NCBI GenBank assembly: GCA_017590115.1
Contig: JAGGNK010011003.1
Location: forward strand, 4,975,899 to 5,039,898
Reading direction: 5' to 3'
DNA length: 64,000 nt
DNA from: Montifringilla adamsi
Lineage: Eukaryota; Chordata; Aves; Passeriformes; Passeridae
Below are positions 1 to 11,300 of this stretch, in pieces (the stretch's first letter is position 1; each line of letters starts with the position of its first letter). The position numbers and the translations under genes are program-made. Below the pieces are notes generated by a model that was not told the DNA's origin, searched no databases, and saw nothing but the letters and a program-made list of their open reading frames with translations.

Positions 1-1224
1 TGTGGGCTGCTCAGGCAAGAAAATACAGGCAGGTAACAACCCAGTCAATCTAATACTTTTTGTGTTTAGAGGTCTTTCTGTAATTAGCTTATTGTCAGCT
101 TGATTGTTGGCCACAGAGAGAATTTTTGACAGGTTAATTTAACAGAACAGGAGGTGATTTCCATTTTTATGGCTTTGTGTTGTTCTCCTTATGAAAGTCT
201 TGCTACTGAGGACATCCACTCCTGCCAGCTGGAGATGGATCCCTGGAAGGAGGCTGCTGAATCCACCAGCAAGGAACATTCCCAGATAGTCCCAGATTCT
301 CTCATCACTTCTGAATTCAGATGTGAATCTCAGACTCCACATCTCTCTGGCAATACCCTTTGGACCGTGTTCCCATGATCCATGTGCAAAAAAATGCTGA
401 ATAGGATTTTCAGGACCCAAATGCATGGTTCAGGAAAGTCTGTTCTATTTAAAACCAACAATGATTAAGCAATGTCTGAAATCTCACCCTAAATCTCTCG
501 ATGGCTACAGTTAACACACAGTGACAAAGCAGAGATGACTTAAGCTCTTGGCTTATGGGGGTTTTAAAAACCAGACTGAAATCTCCCTGGCTGACACCTT
601 CTGTGTAGAAATGCCAGCTTGAGTTGCTCATAAATGATCTTTCCAGCTTGATGTGTCATGGATATCTGCAGAGCATGAAGTCAGACAAAGCAGCCCTGTG
701 TCCAAGTGATGAGGCTGGCTGATCCCACAGAGTGCTTGTGCAGGCATGAAGCTTCCCCTGGAAAAACACTGCAGTGAGATCATGAGGAATTCTCAGCTCT
801 CTGTTATCCTGAGGTGCCACAGAGCAGCAGAACATCCTGGAGGAGGGAGCAGAACAGATCTGCTGAGTGTTCTGTGCCAGCTCCACGCTGCTGCTGCTGC
901 CTTCTCCTCCCACCATCACCTGCTCAGGCTCCAGCCTGGTTAACAACAATTAAAATGTTCTTTATTTTTCCCAGAAATCCCCCTCACAACAACATGGTGA
1001 CAAATGGGACTTCACCCACAGCAGGGAAAATAATGTAATTATTATATTAATTATAATTTCTGGAGGTCTGCACCTCCAGAATCCTGCCTGGTGATGCCTG
1101 GTTTTATTGCTTTTTTGAATAAAAACTAACCCAAATCACAGACTGGTCCAGGACTCAAAGCAAGGAAGATTCCCAGTCCAAACTGTAAAAGATGAGGTAG
1201 AACTAAAAGGCAAAGGTGGGTTTT

Positions 1225-1450
1225 TTTCTCAGAGGATCTAAGATTCACATGGTGGAAGTGTTTTGCCCTGTAAATTCTTGGAGTAAAGACTATTTTTTTA
1301 AAGAATAAACAGTTTTTCTCAGAATACTTTGACCTAAGATTCACATGGTGGAAGTTTTTTGCACTGTAAATTCTTGAAGTAAAGATCATTTTTTGAAAGA
1401 ATAAAGAGAAAGAATATTTTGAAAGAATAATTTCTCTCAGAATACTTTGA
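1225..1450. repeat. Two-copy diverged tandem repeat
   Basis: A segment beginning CTAAGATTCACATGGTGGAA occurs twice about 100 bp apart (near 1228 and 1334). Each copy is followed by a similar 'gtaaattcttg.agtaaaga' stretch and an A/T-rich tail; a shorter third piece may end near 1450. No function is evident. Confidence 0.7.
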
Positions 1451-2091
1451 CTCTGGGAGCTGATTTTAATATAAATACCAAATAACTGCCAAAATATCCA
1501 GACATTCAGTAATTGTGGATCTCCTTGTGCTCCAGTTTCTATGAAATGCTCATCTAAACAATGAGTTTTACCTTGTAACTTAATAAAAATAATGTTTCTG
1601 CCACATTTTGCTCCTCCATTCCCCTTCTCTTGTATCAAGGCCATGCCCAGGGTTTGCTGAGGGTTCTGGGGTCTCATCTCCTCACTTTTAGGCACAGCAC
1701 AGATGACTCAAAGGAATTCTGTAGGCTTGGGGAAGGGAACTCAGAGCACTGAGCCAACATGTCATCATGAGATGAAAAATAATTTCAACAACATCCTGAA
1801 AAATGGTCCCATCAGCTCCCTGGGGCTGCCTCTAATGAATTCTAATTAGAAGCTGTCACTGCTTGTTCTGGGAAGACAGGAATGCTTCATCTCTCCCACC
1901 CCTTCACCTTGGGGACACCGAGGTGAGATCTGTCCCCAGGAATGGGTAAATTTCAGGGCATTTTTGCTGCTGGAGGAAATGAATTGGGAATTTCTGTGTG
2001 GGGAAGGGCAGGCAGCCCCAGGAGTGCTGGTTCCTCTCGTGCTCTGAATCCATGCACATCAAGGTGCCCACTTTGAGCACTTTGAAACATT

Positions 2092-2165
2092 TGTGCCATT
2101 TCTCATCCATTTCTCATTTCTCATCCATTTCTCATCCATTTCTCATGCCATTCTCAACATTTCTG
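2092..2165. repeat. Short tandem repeat (cattctcatc-like)
   Basis: Repeated units of catccatttct/catttct make up about 75 bp. This is simple sequence with no gene. Confidence 0.75.
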
Positions 2166-4061
2166 TCATTTGTCATCCTCTGAACTCCTGCCTCAAACTC
2201 CTCCTCCCCTGCTCAGCCTGTTTCCTCCCACATTTGTGCACTGGATTCCCAGAGTGGGATTCCCTAGAAGGCAGATCCAAACCCCATAAAGCCTTTAAGG
2301 TGGGTGTCCAGTGTGAAATGTGGCACATTTATCTGTAGATTTATAAAACTAAACCCCTAAACAATGCAGCCTCCTCCCAGCACATTCCTTCCATCCATCT
2401 TTCTCAGCCACTTGGTTTCTTGACAGAATTTACATAACCTGGCTGAAAACGCTCCCGCAGCTGATGAAATCCTGCTATGGAATCCAAAGCTCTGATTAAA
2501 AGGCTGGAGCTTTCCAGCACTGCACGACTTGCACAGATGGTTAATACTCACAGTTTGTTCCACAGGGGGGGAAAGTGGCATTTTCTTTACAAGCACATAC
2601 ACCCTGAGCTTTCCCATGGGAATTGCTTGTTCTGTTCAGATTATTATTTTAAAGCTGTCATCAGATGTGATCACCCACTGGATTAGAGGGAGCAAAAGGA
2701 GATGATCAGATAATCCCTGAGGCACAAAGCATTTTGAGCTGGGTTTGAAGGGAGCTGTCACCTACGGTCAGTTTGTTTAGCTCAGGGGTTTCTCCTCCTC
2801 TGTATCTCCCTAAAAATACTCATGCAGACCTCTAGGGATGGGGGATGTTGTGGGGATTTGTATAAGGAGGAATCCTCTGAATTATTTAAATATTGGTAAA
2901 GCACAAACATGAAGCAAAGCCTTTGGCTCTCACTGGCCTTAGATCTGGTGCAGAAATATGGAGTTAAATCTAAACCTGAGTTCATTGCAGGAATAAAGTT
3001 ATCTGTTACAAAAGTAAAGTGCCTGCTCACAGACATTCTGTCAATCAAATCTTTCTCAGATAAACATTTCCTAATCTAGTTTTAACCTTTTCCAGACTCC
3101 TCTCTGTCAAAAACCTCAAAAACTCTCAGTGTTTCTCAGGCAGGAATCAACACATGAGGAAGTAATTAATGAGTGCAGGAGGGGAAAAAAAAAGGAAAAA
3201 GAAAAAAGAATGTGCTGAATAGAGGCAAAATTGAGACTGAAACCCCTCATCCCACGGGCTGCCTGCTCAGTCCTCAGGATGCAGCCAGGACATTCCAGCT
3301 CCTGACAAACAGCCTGGAGAGATGCTGGAGCATTCAGCAGCCCCCAGGGCTGGGCATTTCTGTAGAGACACAGTTGGGCAGTAAATCTGTCTGGTACAGT
3401 GGAGTATCTTGCACTGAATATCTGAGAATAGGAAGTAGGTTATCCCTGGTCCTACACACACTCAATCCATGGCATCCCATCAGTGCTGCTCTGCTTTCCA
3501 GAAGGAGCTGCAGTAATCAGTTAATTCATTAAGGAAAGCCTATAATGCTTAGTGGAAGCTGTACCAGAGCCAAATCACCCCATTTTCAGCAGGCTGAGTC
3601 TCACCCAAGGCCTGGCAGAACAAATCCACCAAATCCACTTAAAATGCTCGGGGAGGGAGGAAAAAAATCCTACCATAAAAGTTATTTTGGCTAAATCATA
3701 ACCTTACAGGAACACTGTGCCTCAGTTTTCCCGATGACAAATGGGGGTGACAGAAGTGCCACTCATCCAATTCCCAGCAGAGCTGCAAAGCTCATTTGAT
3801 TAACATTTATGAAACCACCACGCACGACTCTTAGAGGGGAATTGCTGCTGAAGAACTGTTGTGATTGTTGCTTATTCCCCAGGTGCCTGAAAGAGGGAAC
3901 TTGGCAGAATTCCAGGAGAAATATCCTTGTGAGTTCAGATAAAAGATGAGCCAGCCTAATGAATCAGAGAAGATTCATTACAAACCTGGGGGTCTTAGAT
4001 GTGAGCTCAGAACCCGGGCAAGGCTCCAGGAGCTTTGTCTGTCCCATGAGGTACAAAATCA

Positions 4062-4272
4062 TGGAATGCTTTGGGTTGGAAGGGACCTTTAAGGGTCACC
4101 TCGTGCATCACTCACATGGGTAAAACCAGCTGGGCTCTACCAGAAGAGAGGAGCCCACATGGAGAGCATGTCCAGAACACCTTGGGATGGACAGGGCTTG
4201 GAGCAACCTGGGCTGGTGGAAGGTGTCCCTGCCCAGGGCAGGGATGAGGTTCAGGCTCCCTTCCAACACAAA
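4062..4272. mobile_element. CR1 LINE 3' fragments, two orientations
   Basis: Positions 4062-4130 contain the reverse-strand CR1 3' tail signature (atcatggaatg..tttgggttggaagggacc). Positions 4185-4270 contain a forward-strand piece (ggcttggagcaacctgg, ggtggaaggtgtccctgccc). The two short fragments lie head to head just before the CpG island. CR1 is the dominant non-LTR retrotransposon of birds, and truncated non-coding 3' ends such as these are typical. Confidence 0.8.
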
Positions 4273-4379
4273 CCTCTGGGAAAAAGCCAAACTCCCATCT
4301 TTCCCCTCCTCCCGCCCTCCTGCCTTCATCAGCTCCTATTTCCCAAGGAGAAACCACAGCTTTTAGCAGCTCTTAAAGA

Positions 4380-5340
4380 ACTCGTGTGAGGATGCTCTCC
4401 CGCTCCATCCCTCCCGGTGTCCCTCATCCTCCTCCCGTTAGCAACAGGTACCGGAGCAGGGAAGGAACAGCCTGCCGAGGGGCTCCGGGTGATGCCGGGA
4501 CCCGGCCACCCCTGGCCCGGCATTCTGCTGTCCCCAGGTCCCCCTGTGTCCCCCCGGTGCCCGCAGCCCCTCCCGCCGCCGAGGGCGGACTCCGCCGCCG
4601 CAGCCCGGATGCCGCCGCCGCGATCCTGGCCGCACTCCCGGCCCCGGTGCCGCCGCTTCCTCCAGGATCTGCCGGCGGGGGAAGCCGCGGGGAGGGGGCC
4701 CAAGGGCTTCTCCTCCTCTCGCCGGGTTATTTTTTCCGGTGCTTGCTCCAGCGGGGGAGGTGGGAAGAGCCAAAAGGCGGCGGTACCCCCTTCCCGCCCC
4801 CCCGTCTCCGCCGCAGCACATGGGAAGCAAAAGTTTTCCTCCTCCTCCTCCTCCTCCTCCTGCTGCTCCTGCTGCTGCTCGGTGCCCTCCGCCCGCTGCC
4901 CTCACCCCGCAGCCCCTCCGGGCCGCCCCCCGAGGATGCTCGGGCTCCGCTCGGACGCGGATGTCCCGCCGGACAGCGAGGAATAGAGCCCGGCAGGAGC
5001 CCCTCCAGGGCCGGAGGGAGCGGAGCCGAGCCTGCGCTCGCATCTTCCGCAGGGATCCGCGGAGGAAAGGAGCCGCTGGGCCGAAATAACCAGATGCTTT
5101 AGCAGCGCCGGCGAGGCTGCGCTGCACCGCCGCTCCGGCCCCGCCATGGGCACCGGGATGTGCTCCAGGAGGCAGAAGGGGCTGCTGCAGACCGCCTTCT
5201 GCCTGCTCACCCTGGCCTGCCTGGCCTCCGGAGTTTTCCTCTACAACCACTTGCAGCAGAAGGTGCGGAGCGCCGAGGCGCTGGCGCAGAAATACAAACA
5301 GCAGCAGGAAGCGCTGTCAGCCCAGCTCCAAGGTGAGTGA
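4380..5340 (+). promoter_or_regulatory. CpG island promoter of the GOLIM4-like gene
   Basis: A sharp rise in G+C with frequent CpG begins near 4380 and runs into coding exon 1 at 5146. There is a CTC/CTG triplet run around 4836-4882. No TATA box is evident, as expected for a CpG-island housekeeping-type promoter. Long open frames on both strands here are a product of GC composition. Confidence 0.75.
5146..5332 (+). CDS. GOLIM4-like: GOLIM4-like exon 1 (start, membrane anchor)
   Basis: The ATG sits in a good context (gccATGG). It encodes residues 1-62 plus one base. The start MGTGMCSRRQK matches the GOLIM4 N-terminus, followed by the hydrophobic segment and the start of the coiled coil. The exon ends CAAG before gtgagt at 5333. 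That donor is the first copy of a minisatellite. Confidence 0.92.
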
Positions 5341-8300
5341 CCTGCTCTGGAGCTCTGACCTGCTCTGGAGCTCCAAGGTGAGTGACCCCTCCGGAGCTCC
5401 ACGGTGAGTGACCAGCTCTGGAGCTCCAAGGTGAGTGATCCTCTCCAGAGCTCCAAGGTGAGTAAGCAGTTACCTGCTCCAGAGCTGCAAGGTGAGTGAC
5501 CCCTCCGGAGCTCCGAGATGAGTGATCCTCTCCGGAGCTCTGAGATGAGTGATCCTCTCCAGAGCTCCAAGGTGAGTGACCCGCTCCGGATCTGTCCGCG
5601 TGTGCACACCCTGCCCCAACTTCTCTCCCTCCCAGCCACAAGCATGCTCCCCTGTTCATCCCTTCACTTTAAAGATGCTGCGCTGTTTCCTTTCCCCCAT
5701 TCGGATGTCAGGAATTAGAGCAGCCCTGACTCTGAATTGTTTCCTTTTCCCCCATTTGGGTGTCAGGAATTAGAGCAGCCCTGACTCTGAATTGGCAAAG
5801 GGGGATCGGAGCTGGATGGGCGAGCTCAGCTGCGTCACGTCTATTCCATTTCTTCTCCCTTTGGCTGCAAATCCAAACCCCTGTCGCGCCGAAAGCGAGG
5901 AGTAAAAAGGCAGGGCAGGCTCTGAGAGGCGGCTCCGCTCCCTCTGTCCCGTGTGGAAGCGAGCAGAGAGGGAAGAGATCTGTCCCTGAAGTTTTGTCAC
6001 AGTCCGCTGCTGCCCGCTGCCTCTGCAGGGCGATAAACCCACCTCGTTCTCCAGAGGTTGGTCCGGACTAAAAAAGTCCAGACTAAAAAAAGTCCGGGAC
6101 TAAAAAAGTCGTGCCAGCATTTTGGGGCTGATGGATACTGCAGGTTTTTAGCTCCCTAAAAAAAAGGGGAAGAGGAGGAAGGGGAGGAAGCAGAATTGGC
6201 TTTTCTGACAAACCCACCTCGTTCTTGAGAGGTTGATCCGGGATTTAAAAAGTCGTAACAGCTTTTTGGGGCTGATGGATGCTGCAGATTTTTAGCTCCC
6301 TAAAAAATGGGGAAGAGGGGGAAGAGGAGGAAGAGGAGGAGGAAGAATTGGCTTTTCTGATCCCGCTGACAAACCCACCTCATTCTTGAGATGTTGGGTC
6401 AGACTAAAAAAGTCTGGGACAAAAAATAATCGTGCCAGCTTTTTGGGGCTGATGGATGCTGCAGATTTTTTTAGCTCCCTAAAAAGAGGGGGAAGGAGAG
6501 GAAGAGGAGGAGGAAGAATTGGCTTTTCTGATCCGGCTGACAAACCCACCTCGTTCTCGAGAGGTTGATCCGGGATTTAAAAAGTCCTAAGAGCTTTTTG
6601 GGGCTGATGGATGCTGCTGATGGATTTTTAGCTCCCTAAAAAATGGGAAGAGGAGAAAGAGGAGGAGGAAGAGGAGGAGGAAGAGGAGGAGGAAGAATTG
6701 GCTTTTCTGATCCCGCTGCCCAGCGCTTGGTTTCCCTGGCAGGAGCTGCTGGAGACCGGAAGGCAAACCCAGCGTGTGGATTCCTCCTCCCCCTCTCTCC
6801 CCTCGTTTGTCCTCCTTACATAAATGCCTCACTGTGGGAAAATGGGATTTCAGCCCGCGGGGAGGGCTGAGGACACGCGGTTACTCCGCTGCTGAACTCT
6901 GATCTCCTTTGTCCAGCCCATCGTTCCAGCCTTGCTGGGTGCGCCAAGGTTTCCAGGAGCTGCCACAGGATTTGGGGTCTCTGGAGGGATTTGCTGAGCT
7001 CCCCATGAGAGGTTTGGTGGGAATGCCCTGGGGGTAGGCAGCACTGGAGGATGGGCTGCCCCTGGAATTCCCACAGAATGAATCCATGTGGCCAAAAATT
7101 GTTCTACTCAAGGTCATGATATTATTTAACCCCTTTTTCCCCCCTAAAAAGTCAGTTTAGATCACAGTGCTTACACGGGAGCTCTTCCCCGGCTAAAATC
7201 AAATCCAGGGTGTCTGTCATGACCTTTGTGGACACATCCAGGGATATTTTTTTCCTGTATTGCTGGGGCATCCCGCAGATCTGTGACTCAACATTTGAGT
7301 CTTTAAGGGTTAAACCTTCTCCTGGTGGCTCTGAGCTGCAAGTGGAGCATCCCAGCAGGGCTGCTGGTGCCCAGGGCTGTGTGTTCTCCTTGCACAGCGC
7401 GGGCTGTGCGTGTTCCTCTGCAGGAAACAAAACCCAGTCAGCCTCGGGAGTGGATCTAATTAACGTGCCTTCAGCTTCAGCGCTGTCATCTCATGGTTTG
7501 CTTCCATTTTCCCTTCACCTACAGCTCAGTCCCAGCCACAATTCCCACCTGCAGCAGAGTTTGGGGCGTGCAGAGCCCAGCAGGGCAGAAGTTACCCCAC
7601 ATCCCTCCCTGGTGTGCCAGCTTCTCTTGCTCCTCTTGCACAGAGGGGCTGCTTCTCCAGAGGATGGCAGTGGCAGCCTCAGGGAACCCCAGTTTTTGGG
7701 AACAACGGGCCAACAACTGAGCCAAACTCATCTTTTTTCCCACCCAAACGTGTGTGAACTGCAGAGCTGCAGCCTGTTGCTGGGATTCCTAACCCCCTGT
7801 CAGTCCTCCCATTCCCAAACACAGCTGTTGCCATGGCTACCCTTTTTTATTTTGAGAAGACACTCTCTTGTCCAACAATTTCAACAAAGGCAAGGCTTCT
7901 TTTTGGATTTGGGGAAGCCTGGCGAGGGGCAGATGAGAAAGATGATTTTGGGAGGCTCATCTGCCTCTGGTGCCGTGCTCTGGGGACAAACCTGGGGCTC
8001 TGTCCCTGCGCTTGTGGCACAATTTAATTCCCCTGCACTCTTCTGCACCTGGCTCTGCCTTTTGATTGTTTCAGCAGCTCCTTTGGCAGCAGGTGAGGGT
8101 GCCTGGCTGGATTCCAGCTGGATTTACACACTCACCACCCTCCATTCTCTCCTGTAAAAGCAAATTGTTCAGGACTTCCTGGCTCCCCGAGCTGCCAGTT
8201 CGGCCAGACAAGCTGCTGCTGTGCCTCAGCACGAAGATGAGCAAAGAATGATGGAATTTGGGATTGTCCTGAGCTGGGAGGGACCCACGGGGATCATCCG

Positions 8301-11300
8301 AGTCCAACTCCTGGCTCTAAACACCCCCCAGGTTTTCTCAGTGGGTCGTGGAAGGGGAAAAAAAATCACTCCTGCACTGGGGGTTGGGTTGTGGAAGGGG
8401 AAAAAATCTCTTCTACACTCAGCGCCAGTCAGTGGCTGGGTTGTGGAAGGGGAAAATCCTGGCTTGGGTTGTGGAAGGGGAAAAACCTGTCCTGCACTTA
8501 GGGCCAGTCAATGGCTGGGTTGTGGAAGGGGAAAATCCTGGCTTGGGTTGTGGAAGGGGAAAAACCTGTCCTGCACTTAGGGCCAGTCAATGGCTGGGTT
8601 GTGGAAGGGGAAAAATCTCTTCTACACTCGGGGCCTGATGTAGCAACAGGCTGGGCAATAATTAATATTGACTCTGTGATTCATAGAAGGTTGATCAATC
8701 TCTTTATTCTACATTATTCTATTATTATTATTAAGACACCTATTGCTTTTATAGATATATAGGTTGACCTAATTGGTCCTCTAATCTAAACACCATCACC
8801 GTTGGTTCATTAAGAAAGGAAGAAATTAAGAAATAATAATTAAAAACCCACCCTTGGGTAAAGAAATCTCTGTAACACATTCTGCATGTTCACAACAACA
8901 GCTGGAGCGAGTTGTTGTGGGAAACAACAGGTGGAAAAAATCCCATTTTTTTAATGGTGGAAAAAATCAGATTTTTATTTTTAATGGCGGGAAAAATATC
9001 CAATTTTTTTTTAATGGTGGGGAAAATATCTGAATTTTAATGGTGGGAAAAAATCTGATCTTTTTAATGGTGGAAAAAATATTCAATTTTTTTAATGGTG
9101 GGGAAAAGATCTGCATTTTAATGGTAGGAAAAAAATCGGATTTTTTTTTAATGGTGGAAAAATATCTGAATTTTTTTATTGGTGGGAAAAAATCTGATTT
9201 TTTTTTAAATGGTGGAGGAAATATCTGATTTTTTTTTTAATGGTGGGGAAAAATCTGATTTTTTTAATGGTGGAAAAAATATCTGAATTTTTTTATGGGT
9301 GGGGAAAAAATCTGATTTTTTTTAAAATGGTGGAGGAAATATCTGATTTTTTTTTTTAATGGTGGGAAAAAAATCTGATTTTTTTTAACGGTGGAAAAAA
9401 TATCTGAATTTTTTTATGGGTGGGGAAAAAATCTGATTTTTTTTAAAATGGTGGGGGAAATATCTGATTTTTTTTTTTAATGGTGGGGAAAAATATGTGA
9501 ATTTTTTTGGATGGTGGGGTGAAGATTTGGGGATGAACGGGAGGTTTGCGGTCTCTGCCTCTCCCCAGTGGTGTACGAGCACCGGTCCCGCCTGGAGCGC
9601 TCCCTGCAGAAGGAGAGGGGCGAGCACAAGAAGACCAAGGAAGGTGAGACCCCCAAAGCCCCTCGAGCCCCAGAGCGGCGGAAAAATGCAGAAATCAGGG
9701 AAAGGATTGGCACCAGAGCCAGGGCTTCAGAATGCTGCGCAGCGCTTCAGTGGAATGTCACTGCTTAAACATGAACATAAACAGAAATAGAAATAGAAAT
9801 AGAAATAGAGATAGAGATAGAGATAGAGATAGAAATAGAAATAGAAATAGAGATAGAAATAGAAATAGAAATAGAGATAGAAATAGAGATAGAAATAGAA
9901 ATAGAGATAGAAATAGAAATAGAGATAGAAATAGAAATAGAGATAGAAATAGAAATAGAGATAGAAATAGAGATAGAGATAGAAATAGAGATAGAAATAG
10001 AAATAGAAAAGGAAATAGAAATAGAGAGACAAATAGAAATAGAAATAGAAATAGAAATAGAAATAGAAATAGAAGGGAAGGGGTTTTTTGGGTCCCGGCT
10101 CTCATGGCAGCACTCCCACCCTCCCAGGGCACGGGATGCTCCCCCAGCAGCCTCGGCATCCCAGCCTGCTGATTTTCTGTGCTCACAAGGGGCTGAGCTC
10201 CTTCTGCCCTCCAAAATCCAAACCCGACCCTGCTGAAACCCCAGCTCGCTCACCTGCCTGTCACCCTGATTTTTTAACTTTTTCCTAAACCGTCTGACGT
10301 CTACACTGCTTTCTCACACGCTTTCTGTAAACAACTTATTGTTTTGGGTTCTTTTTATGGAGAAGGAGGAGAAATTTGCAGGACTCCTGGTTTGTGCAGT
10401 GTCACTGGAGAGGTGGCACTGCCACCCTCCAACCCACTGTCACTTTTTGCCTTGAGAACAGCAGCGTGCCCACGCCGTGGGTTTTGTGTCTTACCTGCCT
10501 CCTTCTTTCCCCTTTCCAGATTTTTTGGTGTACAAGTTAGAAGCTCAGGAAGCTCTCAACAAGGAGAAGGTAGGTGTGGTTTGTCCCAGGCTGGCTGGGG
10601 AACAATGGCATTTGTTTTTTCTGGTGCCACCGGGAAGGCAGGGAAGGCTCCGTGTGTGCGGCACAGGCTGAACTTTGGCTGACTCCTCTGGGCTGGAGTT
10701 CTGGCTGCTGGGAATTCCAGACTTTCTGTGCTGGCAGGCACTGACCCCCAGGAGAGCCCTGCGCTGACCTGGGGCCGTGGAGAAGCTTCCAGAATGGAAT
10801 GATGGAGCTGGGAGTGTGGGTGTGGGGTTTGGATAGAAGGGTGTGAGGTCACAGGGTGGGAAACTGAGAGGTTGGGGGTCTTAAAATATAGTGATATACA
10901 TCGAGCAAGATGGCCTTCTCCTTCTCCTTCTCCTTCTCCTTCTCCTTCTCCTTCTCCTCCATGGGTTTGGGTGGTTTTGTGGAATTGGGTAAAAAACTCC
11001 ACGTTGCCAACTTCAAGTGATTGGTTATCGGGTTAAAAGTGAAAATAATTTAGGTGTAATTTCTTAATTGGACAGTTTAGCCTTAAAAGACCTTGTAAAG
11101 AAAGATATTTGGCCATTTTGTGCCTTGTTGGTGAAGAACTGCAGAACTCACTGCTGTGAGACTCTAACACTGATAAGAACTAACAAACACCTGAGTCCAA
11201 ACAAGAAATCCCACCTCACACATTTCATCCCAACCCCAGCAAAAAGAAGACAAAAACTCAACATTTTCCTGCCTGGAAATGTTCTGCTGCTCCCAGTCCC

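Larger units (their letters stand above)
1..4060. other. Intergenic, no gene seen
   Basis: No reading frame here has splice-site support or resembles a protein I recognise. The sequence is moderately AT-rich. It holds a two-copy repeat (about 1240-1450) and a short tandem run near 2092-2165. In human 1p36.33 the next gene beyond FNDC10 is MIB2; nothing resembling MIB2 is visible here. Confidence 0.6.

Noticed and set aside
4386..5250. 240-270 codon frames on both strands in the first CpG island
   Set aside because: High G+C removes stop codons. Only the frame starting at 5146 has homology and a splice donor.
7210..8157. 315-codon open frame in GOLIM4-like intron 1
   Set aside because: It has no domain, no conserved motif and no splice sites at sensible places, and its composition is like intron sequence.
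9732..10253. Asn-Arg and Ile-Ser repeat proteins on both strands
   Set aside because: They are translations of the (AGAAAT/AGAGAT)n microsatellite inside an intron.
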